Shown here piece after piece: positions 34,990 through 47,229 of a DNA stretch of 64,000 bases. This DNA comes from Melampsora larici-populina 98AG31 (taxonomy: Eukaryota; Basidiomycota; Pucciniomycetes; Pucciniales; Melampsoraceae): contig NW_006768867.1 of assembly GCF_000204055.1 (NCBI RefSeq), forward strand, positions 1 to 64,000, given 5' to 3'. The stretch's first letter is position 1. Each line of letters begins with the position of its first letter. The position numbers and the translations under genes were made by a program. The notes beneath the pieces were generated by a model. That model had not been told where the DNA came from, searched no databases, and saw nothing but the letters and a program-made list of their open reading frames with translations.

Positions 34990-36710
34990 TCAACATCTCT
35001 TTTCAAATGTTTCGAAGTGGCCGAATGAATAGGGATTCAAAGATACCAAAGTAGCAGCTTGCTTCCCTTCCTTAGACCACCAAAACTTTTGATCTTCCTC
35101 CGCCTTTCCCAAAGACCTTGCCATTTTCTCTTTGACCAAATTAACTAAAGCTTTTTCTAATTTGATATACTTTGAACTAGTGTTAAAGAGATGTAAAAGA
35201 GAGTCAAATTTGGTCTTGAATTCCAGAGAATCAATCAAGTGGACCAATGTTCTAAAACATAAAAACCTAAGTTCAGCTGAAAAGATTGTAACTGAACATG
35301 TTGCTAAACAATCTATGAGTTTAAAGTTTTGACTATCTAGAGGAACAGAAGATGAGAGGATTATAAATATCCCAGCTTGAATCATATTGGTATCAGAGTC
35401 CTCGAGTGCTTCTATTAAAACTTCTTCATCAATGTGAATTGAAGAATCAATTGATCCAGTCTCTTCCCATTGATTCAATTGGTTCATCGCATAGGTCAAA
35501 AACCGACTCGATCTGAGTATCTTCTTTAATTCTTCTTCATCACCAAAACAATCAATCAAAAGCTCTTTTGTAGCTTCTATTTCCTTCTTGAGTTCACCTG
35601 ACTCAAAACCTTGATCAAAACCAAAGTTCAAAACAAATTCTCCTAATAAATTACAAATCATCTTAGACTCTTGTTCATCTATGATTTCAATCTTTTGCAT
35701 TTTTTCATTATCTAAATTTATAATTCTTTCTAAACTACTATTCCAACGTGAATACTTTTTCATAAAACATATTCTACCTGATGAAATTATCTTTTTATCG
35801 CATATAACTGAATGAATAGAATAGAGTATAAAAGTTATAATGTGTAATTTGAGTGATGGATTTGAGTCGTAGATTAATAAAGATTGATCGAGTAATAATT
35901 TCAAGTGTTGATAAGGTGATGAACAAGTTGGAAAGTTCTTGGATAGTTCGATTGTAGTTTTCGAATACGTTTGAAAAAAAGATATCAGCTTTTTAGAGGT
36001 TTTGAGGATCCGAATAAGGACTATCGATTCGAACAACAAGAAAACATCAATATGTGCGTTGGATTGAAATGACAGTAAGAAAACTTATAAACTGACCAAT
36101 CGAAAGGATTTCAACCATAACCAGTATAAATCCAGAACCGATCAAAGGTTGTGAGAATCTTTGAATACTATCATCATCTTCTTCTGAAAATGTATCCTGA
36201 CGACAAATAGTAGAGATCGTTCCAGTCATACTCAAAAAGACTTCACGTGAATTTCCAAATCTTGAGAAAGTTTTCAATAATTCCATGATAGGATCAGAAT
36301 TCAATTCGTTTACACCATCTTCTGTAGGGTTTGGTGTATCACTACTATAAACTGAATGAATCAGTTTATTAGGTAGATCGAGTGAAAGTTGGTCCTAGAA
36401 ATCAAGAATTGGAGGTTTTCAGAGAGCGGTCAATAACGTGTTAGAGAACAAAGCATTGAGTGATGATAGATAAACTCACGAAGAAATTCACGATAGATGT
36501 TTCCCCTGATCGATGTTCGAGTTCTTGTATTAATGATTAAAGTAGTTTAGGATTTGATATCAATAAGTCTTCCAATTGGTTGAATAGGCCCAGTGGTTCT
36601 TGCAATATTTTCGAAATGTCCTTCTGTACTTCTATTCTAGTGTTCGAACAGGTTGATGGTGTTGGCTCGGTTTCGGATGTTGATTGTGATGGTACTCTTG
36701 ATGATCCCAT
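34990..36710 (-). CDS. YAP-binding/ALF4/glomulin-like helical repeat protein with a premature stop
   Basis: Three exons on the minus strand join in phase: from ATG 36710, then 36394-36107 or so (ending MVEILSI), then 36020-34990 (starting VLIRILKTSKKLISFF). The frame is all-helical and HEAT/ARM-like. Exon 2 has ELLKTFSRFGNSREVFLSM, resembling the opening block of the YAP-binding/ALF4/glomulin family, whose members bind cullin-RING ligases or transcription regulators. The C-terminal part is a series of Leu-rich helices ending in WWSKEGKQAATL...YSFGHFE. Exon 1 contains a TAA at 36537-36539 in the middle of an otherwise continuous frame (codons on both sides look coding and the next splice is in phase). 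Either the gene is broken in this haplotype, a short intron was missed, or translation starts downstream. The family call is moderate. Confidence 0.45.
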
Positions 36711-36779
36711 AATCCTGGATCAAAACCTCAAACAGCGAGTTTAGCGGAATCTTTCGGGCAAACCTAGATTGACCCCTTC

Positions 36780-39110
36780 CAAGGGAATCGAATGATCAAG
36801 AGGGGTCCAGTGGATCCATCATCCAACCACCTACAGAAACTACTATCCAAAACTTGAGCATGCGCTAAATGGCACGGAAGCTAATGTATTCGAAGATTTT
36901 GAAACCACCAACCAGCATTGTTGGAAGAAACCGCCTAGGTTGCAAGCGATGGAAGAAGCCAGTTTGCTTTTCAAGGTACACTCGCAGTCCATCTTGAAGC
37001 AGACTACATAATGAGAGTGACATATCTCCAAACTGTGATGTCACTCGTATTGCCCAAGAATCTTCTTCTTGACAGGAGCTAGATGCCTCTAGTCTTGTAT
37101 TCTGGTTGTATGATCTTAAAATTTTGTCAATAAATCGAGACTTTGACCATGATTGATTTGCAGTCCACGGATTTCAAACCCTTGGCTATCAAACATTTCG
37201 TCGGCAGCTCCTTTGGTACAACGTTTTTAGAAATGCGGTTGAACAAAGTAAGTCTCCAATCTTTTTTTGTTCTGGCGTCATAAAGGTTTTTGAACAAACG
37301 TTAGATGAAGCTTCCGCCAATCTAAAATCTGCTTTGATGCCTCAAAGACGTCTTGCGGGTCATTTTTCGATCTTTAGACACACGAAATGACGATCTAAAC
37401 TCTAGAGAGTCCTTCTCACATCACTCAGAAATTGGGGATTAGATATCCTTCGGATTGCTCTAGATCATTCTGATATCGAGTGGCGAGATGCCCTGGATTT
37501 TTGATATTAGATGAATGCAGTCTGTACAAATATTTTTTATGTCTGAGCTACTTCCGAAGGGTGCAATGGTAGAAAGACATCTTTTTAGTGGTATCTCCAT
37601 AAAGGGATTGAGCGTGCAAGTCATGCTCGAGAGAGGGACTATTCTCCGTACGAAATTCGATCTCGAAGCCATGATGTGATCAACAGTTTTTTAGTTGATC
37701 AAGCCAATCTTGGGATGTCATTGCTTTGCAGATTGCATCCAAGAAGAGTGCGTGTGCTCGCTCCTTCCAATCAAAGCTTGAAGCATTAGTTCTATCCTTC
37801 GGTAGTGTGACTAAACACATTATTCAACATGTATGCAACTAGAGCGCGTAATATACATTTCAGGAGAAAAGCGTATGTAGAAGAGTTAAGTCGCCTGACA
37901 ATCGGTCTCTGGGAAGCACAAAACCCGTTTTTACCCTTAGGGCAGCGGGTGTGTTGCTCCAGCTATAGTCAGGTCGAACGCAAGCCAGATCGCTTTGGTA
38001 GTGAGACGTCAAGCTTTGGATGCGGATAATCGTTGGCTTTCTGGAAATTCAAAAGCGATTGGAAGTGCAATACGAAACATCCGTTGGACTCTGAGCCCTT
38101 GGCGCCACGAGATGGCACATCAACATTTGGTTACAGACGTTTTGCTTCGAATATGGTGAGATGGATATGTAGGTAGCATGAAAAGTGTGAGCTGATGAGA
38201 ATTGTGCGATCACTACAAATGGGACAAATCGTTCTTCAAGCCGACCAAAGACTTGAATGTCAGTGTGGCTAATATTTGAGGGTATCGGGAGTTTATGCCT
38301 TTTTTGACCCAAAATTTACACCTCTTCCTGTATCCCAATTCCCAAGTTCCAACTAACAGTTGAATCATACTTCACATCATGAAAAATCTTTGAGTTCGGA
38401 TTCTCTTTGATTCTTTGTGCTAGTTTGAAGACAAATCCTGGTGTAAAAGATAGCACACAATGACCTCAGGGACTCACCTTTCTACCAGACATGGATAATT
38501 GGAGATTTGCTGTTGTATTGCAAAGAAATCAAGAAGCACAACTAATTGTCATTGAGTATCATGATGACCCAAAAAACATTCCTTCTGATATGGTTGAACT
38601 TGGAAAACTTTTACTGAAAAACCTGGAGTACGAGAAGGTGTCTTCCAAAAAGGCAGAGTACCAATTTTTCACAAAAGCAATACCACTCATGGAAACATTG
38701 TAGCAAAACACTCATCTAAAAAGATTAGGCGCTGGGTGACGTTTTGATGGACAAAGGATTTCGCCACCTCAATAAGTGCATGAATAGTATGGAAGATTTC
38801 CGAAATTATTTCAACGGGAGGTATCACACAGATTTCGCATATCCAAGTGTGCCGTCGTCTTGGACTGATCCGGCAACCGACCGGCCCCCGTTGACAAACG
38901 GTGAGACTGAGCCGACCACTTGCTCATCCTCCACAATTTTCCATCACCGCACCACCAGAGGCACAAATGGCAAAGGGATAAACATCCGTGTTGGACTTCC
39001 TTATGGAATCCACACAGGAAGGGCACGGGGCCACAGTTCCATCTGTGAAAGTTGTATCTGGCTATCCCAAAGCGGTACGCCAGAGGCTTTTGGTTGGTGA
39101 GGCAACCCAA
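36780..39110 (+). pseudogene. Exon-like fragments of unknown origin
   Basis: Several plus-strand pieces look like exons, but I could not assemble them. One is 36838-36980 (ending MEEASLLFK at a GTACAC). Another is 37163-37248, after a TTTGCAG acceptor and before a GTAAGT (STDFKPLAIKHFVGSSFG). Others are 37829-38029, 38491-38703 (MDNWRFAVVLQRN) and 38744-39100. Stops separate them, and no known domain is evident. They may be remnants of a host gene or of a transposon's accessory gene. Confidence 0.25.
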
Positions 39111-39379
39111 AATTGAACAACGAGTTCAACATATGGTTGGAGCTGGCTATGTGCCACCCTATTTTTTTTAGTGTCATAAACTTGACTTAAAAAAATTGGG
39201 AAATTTGATACTGATTGAATGGGGGCTGAATTGCTTACGAGTTACTTAAACTGCGCTTGAATGATTACTTTGCAGAGCCTTGCCCAGTCCCTATTATCAA
39301 TGGAATGGTTCTCGTCTCGGGGCAGCAAGATGCAAGTGTGGCTACCAAAACGGGCCTGTGCCCGGAATGTATTTCCCCC

Positions 39380-39549
39380 GTAAGTTGATGAATATTTAAA
39401 AAGACAATGTTGGATGAATAGAAAGAAACGATGTGGAATGAATTCGGACAGATGGTAAACAGAAATGACATCATATCTGTTCAAAAGATATAGCAAAGAA
39501 CCGACCCGTTAGCAAACATCACGGGTATGTTACAGTCCACAAAGAATTA
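39380..39549. repeat. 3' copy of the retrotransposon direct repeat (left portion)
   Basis: Matches 56602-56774 in the same orientation with a handful of differences. The match resumes after the inserted element, at 40617-40654 against 56773-56809. The intact copy at 56602-56809 shows the sequence before insertion. Confidence 0.85.
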
Positions 39550-40616
39550 TAGTGGGTAGTGTCTAAAAGCGTGAAATCGGGTATTTGGAGCAAAAAGTTT
39601 ATCAGTGCCACAAATTTGATCCAAATTGGAATCCGAGCACAGATTTGGAGTCCTTGCATCGGCCGCTATCAGAAATTGTTATCTCTGAGTTGTTTCAAGG
39701 GCTTTAAATTTTTCATCTTTTTTACAACAAAGTAGATTTTCATCATAGAATGTAATTTGCAATACAGAAAATTAAACAATACAATTCCTAGTGCTTTGCG
39801 ACCTTCTCCATCAGTGAGGACATGAATTACAGCAAGAAGTCAATATTTGAAAAAGTTATAAGGAAAAACAAACAAAATGTCATCGATTGAAGTCAGCATT
39901 GGTCACAGAGCCATGAGCAGCGGTTCGGAAAGAGTCGTATGGGTGCATTGTGACCTGGTGTATCAGTGAGAGCAGAAATCAATAAGACAAAACAATCTTC
40001 GATGAAAATGTGAGAAAAAAGGGCGAAAACATACATCGAGGCCAGCATCAGTTGCATAGTTGCCAGAAATGGTTTGATGAGATGTATATGTCTTAGTGAC
40101 AGCATTAGAACCACATTTGACTTTCATGGCCTGCCTACAAGCTATCAAATGCATCAAACAATTGATAAATCAAGAAAAATTCATGAATGAGATCAAGCAA
40201 AAGGTCGACTTACAAGAGATTGAACATTATCTTGTTGGTCTTGGGATGAAGATGAAACTCTCGGATGGTTACGAGAGGACCGGTTTGCCTATTTGTTTCA
40301 ACCAAATCCTTCTCTTCCTGGAGATTGGAACGCTCGTACGGTGTTCGAGATAGCCTAAAACAAAATTGTTGTATGTATTGATCCTGTCAGTATTGGATAT
40401 ATAAGACAACAAAGCGATCAAGATAAATAACTTACATGTGACACCAAAGAAAGTCAATTGGAACCAATTGGCTCGAGTTCGCAATAGGATTTGAAGGTCG
40501 GAAAGGAACTGATCCACTTGAAGGATGTGATCTCAATCCTACATGTACGGGGAAATTTGAACATATGTAATTTTTTCCCCGGTCCGACATTTCACGCTTT
40601 TAGACACTACCCACTA
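39550..40616. mobile_element. TA-target DNA transposon (Tc1/mariner/pogo-like ends), 1,067 bp, carrying a spliced gene
   Basis: The inverted ends TAGTGGGTAGTGTCTAAAAG CGTGAAAT and their complement ATTTCACG CTTTTAGACACTACCCACTA agree over about 28 bp. TA is duplicated at 39548-39549 and 40617-40618. The second copy of the host repeat (56602-56809) has a single TA at this place, which confirms the insertion. The element has no transposase; it is too short for one and no DDE motif is seen. Instead the minus strand holds four exon-like segments. It is presumably mobilised by a relative elsewhere. Confidence 0.85.
39880..40538 (-). CDS. Spliced gene fragment carried inside the TA transposon
   Basis: Four segments with good borders join in one frame: 40538-40436 (acceptor ATGTAG, donor GTAAGT), 40354-40214 (acceptor GTTTTAG, donor GTAAGT), 40134-40035 (acceptor CTTGTAG, donor GTATGT) and 39954-39880 (acceptor ACCAG, stop TGA). 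Together they encode about 138 residues with no internal stop. The product begins GLRSHPSSGSVPF, has YERSNLQEEKDLVETNRQTG in the middle, and ends SVTNADFNR. No start codon is in frame in the first segment, which lies only about 80 bp from the transposon end, so the 5' part of the source gene is missing or a new start is used. No family is recognised. The preserved introns show capture of genomic DNA rather than of a cDNA. Confidence 0.55.
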
Positions 40617-41020
40617 TACACTCCCATCGGTTAATTACAAGTCACCAACATCTAGAAATGTAATTCATAAACTTACAATACTCAGTAATAGAAATTACTA
40701 AAACAAGTGAGTGGTTGTGGGCGAATCCCTAGGCTAGAACAGCCCAGGGTTATAAAATTTCTTTTTAGCAGACAAAACACCCTCTCCGACCCGCCTACAG
40801 ACGTACCAATGAGTGATGAAGTAGGAGAGGTTCAGAAAAATAAACAGAATAATCAGTTTTGTTGAAAAACATAAATCGGCCATAAAACCGGCATAAAGAA
40901 GCCAAAATGAGAATCAAGAAGGTGCAAAGACCATTAACCAATGATATCACAAAAGACAAAGGCATAAAAGCCATTGACCGGTCTTTTTTAAAAAAGCAAT
41001 CTAAACGAGACTCACTTCTT

Positions 41021-41255
41021 TTATAAAAAAGACACATTAGAACCAATATGTGCCACATTGCCAATTACATGATTTTGATTCTCAGGTAATCTTAAAGCAA
41101 CATGTCCACGAACATAAATTAAAAAAGCATTGGATGACCAGCGACCTGCGCTCTTGATGTAATCCATTGTGTGCCCCGATTGAGCCAATGCCGTAGCACC
41201 ACCGGATTGCAACAAATGGCCCAAAAAAGATTTGTCGAAATGTAACCGAAAACAA
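41021..41255 (-). pseudogene. Tyrosine recombinase, C-terminal part (displaced by the KDZ insertion)
   Basis: It continues exactly where the fragment at 51965-52761 stops. It begins CFRLHFDKSFLGH and carries the region of the second and third catalytic motifs: GHLLQSGGATALAQSGH, where the family has H-x-x-R but this copy has L-x-Q, and GRWSSNAFLIYVR with the nucleophilic Tyr. It ends at TAA near 41021. The lost H-x-x-R pair argues that the recombinase was already inactive, or decayed after the split. Confidence 0.75.
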
Positions 41256-41263
41256 GACATGAA

Positions 41264-41597
41264 CACCTGTGTCACCAAAATGCTTCGGACTGTATCCAAA
41301 AAAAAAGAGGAAACCTGCCGGATCCAGTCCGAAAATGCGTACTCAGACCCTTCCAGACCCTTTAGACACATCTGAAGTGGCCTTTGAAAAAAAATCAAAG
41401 GTCACAATTCTCTCTGCCTAATGCTCCAGATGGATCTGGGCCAATAGTGGGCCGTGTAAGTCATGTAGCCACATTACATCTGGCCCCAGATCCATCTGAG
41501 TGTGCTTTACCTGACGAGTTCTGTACACTGGGACCCCAGATGCATCTGAGTGTGATTCATCAAATGTTCTGTGCACTGTGATTCCAGATGCATCCGG
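41264..41597. repeat. Left terminal inverted repeat of the KDZ element
   Basis: About 330 bp, nearly identical in inverted order to 51631-51964. Differences are few (for example an extra GTT near 51930). An identical 65-codon chance frame on opposite strands at 41384-41581 and 51645-51842 is a consequence of this repeat. Confidence 0.9.
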
Positions 41598-41940
41598 ACA
41601 CACTGATCTGGGTCATTGGTCAGATGCTTCTGCTGTTTGTCCAATGTAACCAATTGTCAGACTACCAGATGCATCTGGATGTTCTGGATCTCAGATGCAT
41701 CTGCTTACAAGCACTAATTTCAAATGCATCTGGCCGGATGACCCACTGGCAGATGATGATGTAAGCCATGTCAGATTCAACTCAATATCTGTGAAGCGCT
41801 TTCCAGATGTGTGAGGATACCAGATACATCTGACCAGATGTATCCAGTCACAGATGCATCCACTCCCCAGATATATCTGTAACAGGTCAACACGCCTTTT
41901 GGATGAGTCTGAAGGCCAGATACATCTGCTCAACTCACTA
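41424..41940. promoter_or_regulatory. Left subterminal array of CAGATGCATCTG palindromes
   Basis: At least twelve full or half copies of CCAGATGCATCTGG, with one- or two-base variants (GATGGATCTG, GATACATCTG, GATATATCTG), occur in about 520 bp. Repeated short motifs near transposon ends usually bind the element's transposase; here that is inferred. The array also lies just beyond the 3' end of the transposase gene (41970). Confidence 0.65.
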
Positions 41941-41969
41941 TCAAAAACACACCAAAAACATTAATTACG

Positions 41970-44900
41970 TCATAACACATCTCCATCTATCATTACATCA
42001 TCAAGAAGTATTGCCAATTCATTGTAGAAGATCTCATCATCATTTTCAGGAGCCACTTCCAGGTTATCAGCTGCCCGTCCGCAAGGGACTAGAATATCCC
42101 ATGTAGCAAGAGCGCCACGGACCAGTCTCATCCAACCTTGAGACAATTCTTCATACACCTCAACCGGGACATCAGTATATGTGCATGTTTGATGCAATGA
42201 ATCTACCATACTGTCAGGACCCCAATTGATCCATAGACAACAGTGATTGTGCAATAGTGATGAGTGCAGTGAAGCCAAAACTTCCGCGCACTCGTCCCAA
42301 ATTTGCTTTGAAACCTGAGGCTTCCCAAATACCCACTCAATTGGCTTGCGGTGATCAAAATCATCACTTCGCCAAGCTATGGTATCACCAAAGGTTGATG
42401 TCAGATGAGTTTTATTTCACATGAAAAAGAAATGTACATACCTGCGTCACATACAGTCATTAATGACTCCAGTTTGACTGACATTTCCAATGACCAATCC
42501 ACCACTTGGAGTACTTCAAGGCCAATACGCCGTAGTTCTTCAGTACAGCCTCGTATCTTCAAAAAGGCATCAATGCCTGCTTGCGTAGCCGGATTTACAG
42601 CCCAGTCTTCTTCTGGATGGGTCAAGTTGCCAAAGTTCCAGAATGCGTCCTCAATATCCAACTTTTGTACACGCTCTAGGTTTGGGCAAATTATTGGATC
42701 ATCCGGATCGTAGGTGTCGTTATACTTGATAACAAGATCATGATATGTATTCCACTTCTTTTTCAATAATTTTATCTTCGCTCTCATCTGCTGTTTGAAA
42801 GATTGTTGGACCTTTGTGCCTAACATGTTTAGCAATAAGCTACTTCCTTGTTGGAGAAGTATCAGAAGCCAGGTAATTCACATACACTGCCTGCATTGAA
42901 GAGGTTCCCAGATGGGAAGATGGCTCGTAGGAATCAGACAGCCTTTGTGACTACATATATTACCATCGCGGTCCCACCCTCACGACTCACACTCCCATCT
43001 GGGAACCTCTTTAATGCTGGGAGTGATACCTAGGCCTGGTTTATCCCAACGGTTTTGTAAATCTATTATCCCAACTCTGGCTTTGTACAGACGGGACTTG
43101 GCGATTCGAATTCGTATCAGAGCCCTGCCTTTTTCGTCTTGAAAAAGTGGCAAAAGTGACAAATTTGAAAAGGCTAAGTACCATCAAGCCAATCAGTAGA
43201 TTCAAATGAGAATGCACCTGAGGCTCCTGGAATTTCTCGAAAGTCCTCGCTTCCTAGTTCAGCAACAACCTCGTTTATTTCCACTTCCAAAAAGACAAGA
43301 TTGGCATGAAGGCTAGCAAGTTCAGCATTTTTGTCTTCGGGTTGAGTTCTTCAACACTTCTCACGAAGCTCCTCCAGACGCCGACTAAGAGAGAATACAT
43401 TAAAAGCACCACCAGTGGTCAATATGATGATTATGAGTTGACAACTGAACCAAATGAAGACTTACACAGACACCCGCAGGTTCTCTTCAAGGTCGACCAA
43501 ACGCTCCAACTGGGCAGTCAAGTCCTGTAGAGCATGGTTACCCAGGAGTTCAAGCTGACATTCACGTTGCCGAGTCCACTGCTCGGCATAATACTTGGGA
43601 AGCCTCCCCTCCGAAATCCACAAGCCTTCAAGTATCTGTTCGTTGTCGGCAAGCTCTTTCTCATATTGTTTCAATTTTGATTGGAATGATTTGACTGTTT
43701 CAAATTGATATTGGCAATATCAGTGGGTAGTTTAGATTATTCAAAGATAATCTATCTCACCCGTGTTCTCAAGGGAGACACGATTCATGTGCTTCGTTTT
43801 GAGCTCCAACGACACAAGTCTATGCTGACTTGTTGCATAGCAATTGACAGAAACTTGCGAGGACAGTTTGAACCACACATGTTCAGGTCCTTCACCATCT
43901 GATTTTCCCCAACCCTTATTGCTTCGCGGATTGTAGGCGAGTCGACATCCATATGCATGGGCATATGAATGAAACGCGCCTGTTGCAAATTTCATTCGAC
44001 CATCATTCCTTTCCGTCTCAAAAAGCTTATGCTATTGATAAACTCACGAAACAGTATCAGTGAAGATGGATTGTTTGGTTTGAGTGGTTTTTCTGGACTC
44101 ACCTTTACAATTCCCTTCTCGAGATTATACCCGATGTCGTAGATGACACCCACTTGTTTAGGTGGACCATCTGCACTACGAAGCTGTTCAAACAGCCAAT
44201 CAATCAAAGCATGTGCAAAATAAGCTCTGATATCATACCATCAGTTTCCAATTATCTTGATTATTGGGAGAAGAAACAAGAAGTAAGTACACACTTTTCT
44301 CCACTTTGAACCACGTTCACATAGGCCAGGACGTGGTTGTGCCTGCAACACATGACAGATAAGCCAGTGTCATCAAATGCTCGTCATGTACTACCAGTAC
44401 GGCGGTCGTTTGCCGCTGTATTTTGAGTGCTGCACTGATCCTGTCGACGTAACACACAGGTATGAGCTCAAATTTCAGTAAGAAAGATTCCCAGTACCCA
44501 CTGCGGACAGAGCTCGATTCGGATCAGGTTTCTGAGCCCACTTGTTCAGGTGGTCTTCGGACAAGAAGAGTGAAGGTCTCTTTTTTTGAATGGCGTCCAA
44601 TTCAACACTCGCAGATTTATGGCGACGCTGCTGGAAGTTGCAATCGAGACAGACCAGCACATCAGGTTCATCTGCGGGTAGCCGTCCTGAAAACCGTCCG
44701 TAACATCTTGGACATTTTGTTTTGAGCTTTCCAAAACCCGTAAGTTCAAGTGCTTGCTCGCTTAATTCTTGTTCTAATAGCATCATTTCTCGATAAACAT
44801 CCACGGCCGATGTGAGTGTAAATCTCCACTGTCTAGCCTATATTACATATAAAAGCACGTAAATCAGAATGAAGCTTGAGTTGAGTTCAATGTCCGAGAG

Positions 44901-45739
44901 CCTTACGTCTTCCCCTTTTCGGTTCCAGAGGATGGCGTGAGTCAAATCAAGGAAGTTGTCAATTGCCTGTGCAAAAGGTTGCACCCGGACGTTGCAATAT
45001 TTCCAGATACAGTGATGAAAACAAAGCATTCGAATGGAGAACGCCGTTTGAGGGTGTCCGGGTGAGCTACCTATATATCCCATCTGAATAAGTCGCACCT
45101 GATCAATTTGGCACAAGCAGAAGGTCACTGGAACTCTCCAGCGGCCCGTTTTGACAAAAGTTAGTTACTCAGCCATTAAAACTTGAAAACACGAGACTAA
45201 CCAATTATGTCAATCAAGTCAACTGTTCGCGTGGTCGTCCTAGATTTGTTGCAATAGCATGGCTTTTTCAAATCAAGATTCCACTTATCTGGGTAACCTC
45301 TTCTAATCAGCCGACATTTCATGAAAGTCAAGAACATCACTTCAGTGATCTCTTTCCATTTTTGAGCTTCCCTTATCCGGCGTTCCTGATAGGTTAAGCA
45401 TCCAGTGAGATGAATGTAAGCCAATCCAGGAATTTTGGGTTCTGAGTCCACATCCGACTCCGAATCTGAACTCGATTTGTCAGTCATCATCCTAACATCA
45501 TCGCCGACGTCATTGAAGTTATGATCAAATTGATCTTGCGGTGATGGCGGATGATTTGTATTGTTCGTATCGAGTTGCTCGGGGTGAATAATGGCCTGCG
45601 ATAGTCTATCAAGAAAAGGAACCACATAGTCCTCCTCCATCTCTTCAAGATTGGCTAATTCTTGCGCCGAACTGCCCAGGCGCCTAGATTTCTTTTGAAC
45701 TCGCTTGCCAAGAGGGCACGGTATTCGCGAGTCAGACAT
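41970..45739 (-). pseudogene. KDZ transposase, multi-exon, probably broken by a stop
   Basis: The start is at ATG 45739 (MSDSRIPCPLGKRVQKKSRR). Exon 1 ends TVDLIDII at a GTTAGT near 45198. Exon 2 has CLCQIDQVRLIQMGYIGSSP and the WKYCNVRVQPFAQAIDNFLD block. Exon 3 has WRFTLTSAVDVYREM, then CPRCYG and VCLDCNFQQRRH (usually DGNF). Next comes a DDTGL...CRH region with an in-frame TGA at 44386-44384. Then follow a VIYDIGYNLEK exon, the HSYAHAYGCRLAYNPR...GWGKSDGEGPEHVW core, a helical linker (43674-43462), and C-terminal segments down to 41970. The residues match KDZ transposases, which cut and paste the element through an RNase-H-like core. The altered DGNF and the TGA suggest an inactive copy. 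Several exon borders are approximate. Confidence 0.75.
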
Positions 45740-46881
45740 TGTGTTTGATGTATGTTTGATGCGTACGTTGAACCAAAAAAAACTGATACGACGTATTAGA
45801 AAAACTAACGGAAAAGGAAGTTGTTCAAACGTTTCATTTTCCGCTTTCAAACAAAAATGAAGACTAACAGATTTGATGGCAACTTGTCAAAAAAAAAAAC
45901 ACTTTCAGTCAACTAGTCTGGAATGCGTTGGGGACATGTGATTGTTCATATTCAATTGGGCCTGGATGACGTATTTGGACACACTGATTTTGCTGAAAAA
46001 CGGACTGATGTACATTATAGCTTTTCCTCTTGAAGTATAACACTGATGCTGAATGATGACACTATGTATCATCATTGTATCATCATTCTGAATGATGAAT
46101 GATTATGATTCATCATTCATCGCTGAATGACATTCATCATACATCATCATGATATCAAATTACAATGATATGGAAAGTTGGTTATAGTATACGGTGGTGT
46201 TGGATGGAAATAAAATAGTGCTCATCAGAACCATCTATATCTTAGAACACTTGTTTACCATGCTATTACAAAGCTAGTCAACAGTGGTGATTTAAAAATC
46301 AAGTTGTCAGAGTGTTTCATTTCATCATATAAATTGGGTGTATAGTGCGTACCACCAGCCTACCGTCCTTATCAACCTGCTATCAGTTTGGTCATTGGAC
46401 CAATGCTACCTTCAGAATTGAAGGTAAAAGGTAGCACCTATCTACCATAACATCAGGCCCTCATACTCCCATGTAGAGGTGCAAAAAATTCCTCCAGGAG
46501 TTGGAGATTGAAGGAATTATCTTCTCAACGCAGTTCATCATCTGAACATGTTCATGTACCATCTTAATGATACTATGTTTTTTTTCAACCTTTGTATATA
46601 TACACCTCTATCTTGATTTGTTATCTATCTCCAATATATTTCTTTATTTCTTCAAGCTTTAAAGAGAAGAATCTTTTGATTCACAAACAACTTATTGATG
46701 ATTGAGTTTGATTTGATGGTTTGAGTGTTGGTTTGATTCCTCTTTATTATCTCTCCTTGTTTCTTCATGACATTCCTTTATGACACTGACTTATTTCTTG
46801 ATTGATTCTTACAGATAAGTATAAGTATCTACTGTTGCACTTTATCAAGAGTGCAACACAATTTGGATTCATAAATAATAC

Positions 46882-46914
46882 CAAGGCCAGCACCATGAGG
46901 TTGGTGCTGGCCTA
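46882..46914. repeat. Perfect short hairpin
   Basis: AGGCCAGCACCA, a loop of about seven bases containing TGAGG, then TGGTGCTGGCCT, in an AT-rich setting. It could be a small MITE remnant, a folded RNA element or a protein site. Confidence 0.5.
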
Positions 46915-47229
46915 AAGTCACTAATATGGTCATCAAGGATGTCAAATTAGTGATTATAGTGGGTGGATGTGATTTCAGGTGGGTTATTTTATGTTCAAAT
47001 GTGTTTCAAATGCACTATATATACTTATGGCAAATAATTTCCCCTCCTTGAACAAACCACATTTGACCAAAATGAGTGATGTTGGCATACTTGAGCTTAA
47101 AACATCAAATATATGCGATTCTGAGCTGAAATTTTAGAAAATTTTCAAAGTCACTTTAGGCTCAAACTTCATTAATAAACTACCCCTAAAAAATGTTCAG
47201 GAAATCACTAGAACAAAGGCAAATATTAA

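Noticed and set aside
41424..41940. Regularly recurring short palindromes, considered as a CRISPR array
   Set aside because: Spacing is irregular, units are palindromic variants rather than identical repeats, the genome is eukaryotic, and the array is mirrored at the other transposon end.
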